Positions 58,570 through 64,000 of a stretch of DNA of 64,000 nt are shown piece after piece. Within the stretch, counting starts at the first letter, position 1. The number at the start of each line of letters is the position of its first letter. Below the pieces are notes generated by a model. The model saw only the letters and a program-made list of their open reading frames with translations. It searched no databases and was not told the DNA's origin. A program made the position numbers and the translations under genes. Source of the stretch: Ottelia alismoides (taxonomy: Eukaryota; Streptophyta; Magnoliopsida; Alismatales; Hydrocharitaceae); assembly GCA_037367405.1 (NCBI GenBank), contig JAZKJV010005772.1:1-64000 (forward strand). The letters run 5' to 3'.

Positions 58570-61500
58570 TGAATGTGGTGTCTACACTAATGCAAAGCAA
58601 AGATTTTTGTGGATTTTTAATTTTTTAATTTTTTTATTTTTAATTTTGTATTTTGATTTTTAATTTTCTGATTTTTATATTTTTATATTTCATATTTTTT
58701 TCAATATTGGAATATATCAACTATGTAATAAAAGAGAAGATAGAATATTTATAAAAATATGCAAAAATGCTCAAAAATTCAGAAATAAAATCTTTTTGGT
58801 ATTTTTATGATTTTTTACTGTTTTTGTGATTTTTGGGTATTTTTCGAAATGTTTTTGATATTTTTAAAGGACAAAATAAATGAAAATAGTGAATAAGCTA
58901 CTAGCTGTGAGTAAAACTATGAATGAAAAATATCCAACAGCCACCAAAATTTTTCAAACTAATTTTAAAATAAAGAGAAGAAAATAAGGAATCTACAGAA
59001 CCTTAGTTTGTAATTTTTGGAGTTTTCTAGAATTTTTTATGTTTTTTTGGAATTTTTCGGGTATTTTCTAATTTTTAGGGTTTTCTATTGAAATTTTTAG
59101 TTATTTTTGGATTGACACTAAAATGGGTGAAAACACACAGTAGGTAATTTTTTGGAATTTTTTAAGTTGTTTTAATATTTTTTGGCATTTTCTAAGCTAG
59201 ACAGTACTGAAATGGCGAGTTTTTGATTTTTAATAAATATGAAAATACGACAAGATCAAAAACTAAAAATATGGCGTGAAAGTGCAAGTGAACAGGAGCT
59301 TAACTTGAATTTTTGAGAATTTTTCGAATTAAAATGATGCCTTAGATAAATCAGACATACACAAAAATAATTCAACCTGACAGGGGCATATGTGCAAATA
59401 TTAAAACATCCAGGAGCATACATGCAATTTTCCAACAAATATAGTACTGAATATTCGAAATTATGGACCAAACACAAATTCCCAAACCCGTAGGGGTATC
59501 GATGTAAAAAGCCCACCAGGGCGCGTGACTTGCACGCGCCTGGGAAGGACTCAAATGTAATTTCAAAAATGCCTGAGGGCATACATGCAATTTTCCCAAA
59601 AAGTTAACACTTAATACAAAATTTTGCGAACTGAAACAAAATAAATAAAAGGCCGAGGGCCTCTCTGCAAAAAGCCCACACCTCACGTGAACAGGTCACG
59701 TGAGGTGACGTAGCAGAGGACCTAATTGTAAATACTTAAAGTCCGAGGGCCCATTTGTAAATTTTACAAAAATTTTAAATTGCTAATTAAAGTTTCAGGA
59801 CTAAAATACAATTACAAAAAAGTGCGGGGGTATACTTGCAAAATTCCCTCGCAAAGGAGATCTGACGGCTGGGGGTCTTCACTTGGACACGTGGCGCAAT
59901 CTCCTCGAACGATACCGCTTCGTGCTCCAACGGCCGCGATTAGATGATCTGGTTGATGATGGACGGCTATGCTTGCACGGATCAGACGGCTCTTGCTTCG
60001 CCTGGGACTCCTTGATGATCCAACGGCGGAGGCGGCTGGTGGATGAACAGGGAAGAAGGTCCGCCGAGGCGACCTTCCTCCGGTGCTGACGCCTCACTCC
60101 GGCAGTCGGCGTGCTTCAAAATGGGCCCAGGTGGCTGCTGCGAGGTCCCTCTCTTCGCCTGGGGTCTCAGAATGTGGCGGCGAACACCAGGCCTTCTCCA
60201 CAACGTCGGAGGAGGGAGAGCGGCCCAGGTGTCTCTGACGATGACAAAAATGACCCCAGGTGCTTCGAAACGCAATGACATGCACGTGGGAACGTTAAGG
60301 AGGTCGAGGGCAAAATACCTCGACCTCTAGTGGATCTGAAAACTGGGGTGAACGGCGAGATGGATACTCGCTGGAGCTTGCTCCGGCGAGGCGAATCGAT
60401 TAAGCGAACCGATGGATGATTGGATGCGAAACGGGGACCTAAATGAGGCTAAGACTACCAGGAATGAAATTAGGAAGAAAAAGGAGCGAAGAAACACCTC
60501 AAGGGGGATACCCGAGGTTGATGTACCTCAACGGGGAAGTCGCCGGAGGTGGGGTTGGAACACGCCCAGATCGTGTCGAACCTCCGCCTTGAAGAAGGAG
60601 ACTTGGAGCTGTCACCTCCAAGATGCTCGAGCGAGTCCAAGGGGGGTCCGAACTGGATGAATCGTGGTTCAAAATTCAAAAGTAAATCGGAGTTGGGTTA
60701 TATGGGGTTGACGATCAGTGGAGGAAGAACGAGGCATAGCGATGGGCACAGTGGTCCTTCGACCGAGGTTTCATCAGGGCGGGCATGCCCATTGATCGAG
60801 GATCAAAAGCCAAGAAGAAATTATCACGAGATGATGCAAGAATAAGCCTTGAAAAAATTGAGAAAGAGGGGTCAAACATGGGTCTGACACGGGCTACAGG
60901 ATCTAGGGCAGACAGTTGACTGAGGTCATCTGCGACTACCCCCTGGTTGGTCCACATGGACCAACCAGGAAAAAGGTCCTAAAAAGATTTAAAAATTCAA
61001 TTAAAAATAGAAAAAGAATGGATTAAATTTTGGGTATAAAATAAAAAATATTTATTATTTTATGTAGTATTTTATTCTGATTTTTAATTATTTTTATGGG
61101 CTATATTTTTACAAGTTTACTTTAATACCCCTTATAGGTATAATATCTATATATTTTATCCTTTTATTTTTATTTTGTGTATTTTAGTTTTATTATTTTT
61201 ATTTAGTATTTTATAAAATCATAAAATACTTTTATACACACAAATATATTTTTATTTTATTTTATTGATGTATTTTGAACATTTAATAAAATATAAGTAT
61301 AATTTATATAGGTATAAGTATAGGCAGTATACCTATGTATCAAATATGTAAGTATTTTATTTTGAGTTTTATTTAGGTTTTTATTCCAATTTTAATGTAC
61401 AACTATATTATAAGTAAGGTTTAAAAAATTATAAAAATATAAAATTATAAAAACAATGAATAAAGAATAAATTGAATATTTTAATCAGTACAATTGTACA

Positions 61501-62125
61501 ATGTGGGTCCAAAACTCAACTTTCAAACCGTAGCTCCACCAAATGCGAAACCACCGCCATTAAATACCTTATTTTATTTTATATAAAATTAAAGGTGAGT
61601 TTGCTGCCTTTGGAGTTTTCAGTTGTGAGATACGGGTCTGGGAAATTGGGATTCTGGATTTTTATTCAGATCATAACTTTTTATCTGTAGATTATTTTTT
61701 AGTGAAATAAATTTTGTATTTTTCTTTATAAAATTATCTACAACTTTCATGTACAAAGTTTCTTTATTTGATGTATAAAAAGTGGAACCAAAAATAGGTC
61801 CCAAAATGAATAAAGAATGGATAAAATGAACAGGTATTTTCTTGGTGTTTTTACCCTTATCTCCACCTACTTTATTCCTTGTCGACCTATTCATCAAGAT
61901 GCCTAGGTCTCAAGGTTTCGGGTCATAAAATATTTATAATATTTTATTCTTTTTCTTTTCTTTTATTTATTCTATAATTTTGGCTTTAATTACAGTATTT
62001 TATACACTATTTACAGATACATGCATGAATGCTAATATGCTCTAATTAATGCTATTTACAAGCATTTACTAGGGTTTTTTGAGGCCAAAATGATAGAATA
62101 AAGATGATGAAATGTGGATTCATCA
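58309..62125 (-). mobile_element. Antisense solo LTR of the same Athila family (3817 bases)
   Basis: Plus-strand ends are TGATAACCACAG and GTGGATTCATCA, so on the minus strand it starts TGATGAATCC like the LTR at 51009. It is bounded by GTACC on both sides. No internal domain, primer site or gag lies between the ends, so it is a solo LTR left by recombination. The (GT)n run at 58539-58564, GTTCGAACACAGGGAG at 58502 and the TCCACATGGACCA palindrome at about 60950 match positions in the other LTR. ORFs at 59880-60850 lie in the GC-rich middle and are not called genes. Confidence 0.9.
58539..58564 (+). repeat. (GT)n microsatellite in the solo LTR
   Basis: Thirteen GT units without interruption, next to the family motif GTTCGAACACAGG. 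The corresponding place in the 51-55 kb LTR (about 54930) lacks it, so it expanded after the copies separated. Confidence 0.85.
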
Positions 62126-62130
62126 GTACC

Positions 62131-63518
62131 CACAGCAGCTCGGGATCTGTGGCGATCATCCCGGATTCCGTTGGATCACTGGTGGCACCTCATCCCAGCA
62201 ACAGTCTCCAGCTCAGGGTCATCCGAACAGCCAGCACCAGCGGCAGCCCCAGTATGCCCACCAGCAGTACCAATAGGGTCCTCGTCCCTTCTCTCAAGGA
62301 CAACAGTGGAGGCAGCATCAACAGCCTCACCAGACATACTCCTAGTCCCCTCCGCATTTTTCACACCACCAGCAGCCTCATTTCCAGCAGGGGAACATTT
62401 CCAGTTCTCAAACATCTGCATTTGAGAACCCAACACTCGATGACCTCGCCCGCTTGCTTTCTGAACAACAAGCATCCTTCCAGCGGGAAATGGATGAGTT
62501 CCGACAGGAGATGAGGGATATCATCAAGGGCAAGGCCGCCATACTAGCACAGATTGAACCAAATCCGAACAATCTGAAGAGGAAGTCTGAGCAGGTACAG
62601 TATACATAGGATACCTCTCCTAGTGATTATTTGAGTGACACGTCTTCTTTTTGTGATGCTGATTTTGTAACTACTAGGAGCGGTAGGATGCCAGCCGGCG
62701 GTGACTCATCTGAGCGACATCCACATGAGGAATCACGAGCGCCAGATGAGGAGAGTAGCGGTGCCGATGTCGCTGTCGATGATGTTGATGATGGTGGTGC
62801 TGATGCCACCAAGGATGGAGATCCAGATGACGGTGTTGAGGCCTTCACGACACCTGATGCAGACGGTGGTGCTGATGCCACCAAATTACTTGATGCAGAA
62901 CCAGAGCACGGTGCTGATGCCGCAAAGCCAGATGCCATAAAGTCAGATGTCGTTAGTGGTACTGAGGTCACCACTTCTACTTTTGTTGAGCTCCCACATG
63001 TTATGTTGCCACCTTTTGTATCTCAAGACCGTGGTAACAAGAAAAAGACCAAAAATATGAATAAAGGGAAGGTTTTTGTATCCACTTCAGGTCCATATGT
63101 GTTACATGATGATCATTGTATGGATTCCATTCCTTCACAGGCACAGGAACCTATTCCTAGTCCTCCATCTGAGGAGGCCCCTACCATCCCTTTCCCTCAA
63201 GCACTCCACTTGGCGAAAGGGAAGAAACAAGAAAATCCAAAAAAGACTCAACAAGTAGATTTCAGCAACCAGATGATTGATAGATTCCAGATTCAGCTGA
63301 CTCTACAGGAAGCACTTGAGCACATCCCCCTCTTCCAAAAGAACTTGAGAGAGAAGACTACAGTCCGCAGGAAGAGGAGGAACCGTAGAGATGAGATCCA
63401 TGTGCTCACCCATTCCACATGCTTTGCCATTCATAACAGATTGCTAGCCAAGAGACCTGATGCAGGAGCTCCCTATGTCATAAGACTCAGGAGCAGCGGT
63501 TCGATCGTACTCTATTAG
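62131..63518 (+). pseudogene. Athila gag 3' part and gag-protease linker
   Basis: The gag frame resumes after the solo LTR: a Q-rich segment with a residual CGDH group (a damaged zinc-knuckle), in-frame stops at 62274, 62343 and 62607, then an open run to 63518. It includes LDDLARLLSEQQASFQREMD (62430-62500), the acidic D/G/A/T-rich linker at 62700-63000, and the conserved block FQIQLTLQEALEHIPLFQKN (63280-63350) that precedes the protease in Athila polyproteins. The frame then shifts. Confidence 0.85.
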
Positions 63519-63925
63519 ACATCGACTCTTCTATCAACCTCCTTCCGCCAGCCTTACTCGACCGATTCAAGTTTGGTCCTCTTCTTTTGAGCAGGATAGT
63601 CCTTCAGTTTGCTGATAAGTCGATTAAGAGGCTGAAGGGGTTGTTGAGAGTCGTGGTCGTTACCATTCAGGGCCTGAAATTCCCCGTGGACTTTATTGTA
63701 TTGGACATGGAGATCCCTGAGTCGGTAACAGATACCCCCATCATACTCGGACGTCCATTCTTGGCCACTGCCAAGGCGATGACTGACCATGATAGTGGGA
63801 AGGTGTGCTTTCGCGTAGAGGGCGAGAGTATACAAATAGAGACGATTGACGAGACCAGAGCGAGAGAATCAACATGCTCAGAGCAGTCCAGTGACACCGA
63901 GCAGATGGCAGAGGATGAGCAGTGA
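63491..63925 (+). pseudogene. Athila aspartic protease region
   Basis: In the frame shifted from the linker. Near 63512 LLDIDSSINLLP stands where Athila proteases carry D-L-G-A-S, so the glycine of the catalytic motif is replaced by D. Downstream are LQFADKSIKRLKGLL, FIVLDMEIPE and TPIILGRPFLATAKA, the usual second half of the fold including the ILGRPFL block. An acidic tail and a stop at 63923-63925 end the ORF before any RT. RT, RNase H, integrase and the 3' LTR would lie beyond the window. Confidence 0.8.
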
Positions 63926-64000
63926 GGGTGGCTCTCCCCAACTAGAATGACAAAGAAACTGACTTCTCCAGTACGACAACCCAATGATTCACCTATCCAT

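Noticed and set aside
1..64000. tRNA, rRNA, miRNA, CRISPR, phage or defence genes
   Set aside because: No cloverleaf, rRNA segment, spaced direct-repeat array or prokaryotic operon was seen by eye on either strand; a tRNA scan was not possible.

Overview
The window is nuclear DNA of a flowering plant, most likely a non-grass monocot (low confidence; no lineage marker is decisive). The reasons are one intron-rich conserved plant gene, a GC-rich first exon in AT-rich surroundings, plant-type Athila/Gypsy, Copia and RTE-LINE remains, and many plant MITE and MULE elements. There is no sign of bacterial, organellar or CRISPR sequence.

The only clearly functional gene is DCAF1 (DDB1- and CUL4-associated factor 1), minus strand, 40129 down to 27719. 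I could place 14 coding exons with GT/AG junctions in consistent phase. They give an uninterrupted protein of 1909 residues, with an ARM-like N-terminal half, a LisH segment, a WD40 region with two WDxR motifs and a long acidic tail. The last intron is 5.1 kb and carries an RTE-type LINE in sense orientation plus two local tandem duplications.

Layout. 1-7463: decayed minus-strand Athila-like element (LTR end, gag, tRNA-Asp-type primer site, LTR) running into a second LTR-like stretch of opposite polarity. 7464-11346: AT-rich DNA with one unrecognised 138-codon ORF and a minisatellite split by a MITE. 11347-12886: LINE fragment inserted in a foldback element. 14245-17449: cluster of foldback MITEs (CACTA-like, two MULE-type, one unclassified, one GGGCC-type). 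17832-22620: LINE tail, then a minus-strand Copia 3' LTR and broken pol. 22648-25866: Athila-type LTR. 27719-40129: DCAF1. 41222-43106: hAT MITE containing a Pack-MULE with a captured CCCH zinc-finger ORF. 43380-47637: very decayed plus-strand Copia, itself split by a hAT element and a second MULE. 47638-51008: two Athila-type LTR pieces in tandem. 51009-64000: 5' half of a plus-strand Athila element (LTR, primer site, gag, protease region), whose gag is split by an antisense solo LTR of the same family with a perfect 5-bp target duplication.

Nothing here forms a multi-gene pathway. The value of the window is one well-resolved housekeeping gene beside a stratified set of nested insertions whose order can be read from intact target-site duplications. 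The most unusual structures are the sense/antisense LTR arrangement at 51-62 kb, which could yield a self-complementary transcript, and the two sister MULEs at 41.5 and 45.7 kb with different GC-rich cargo.
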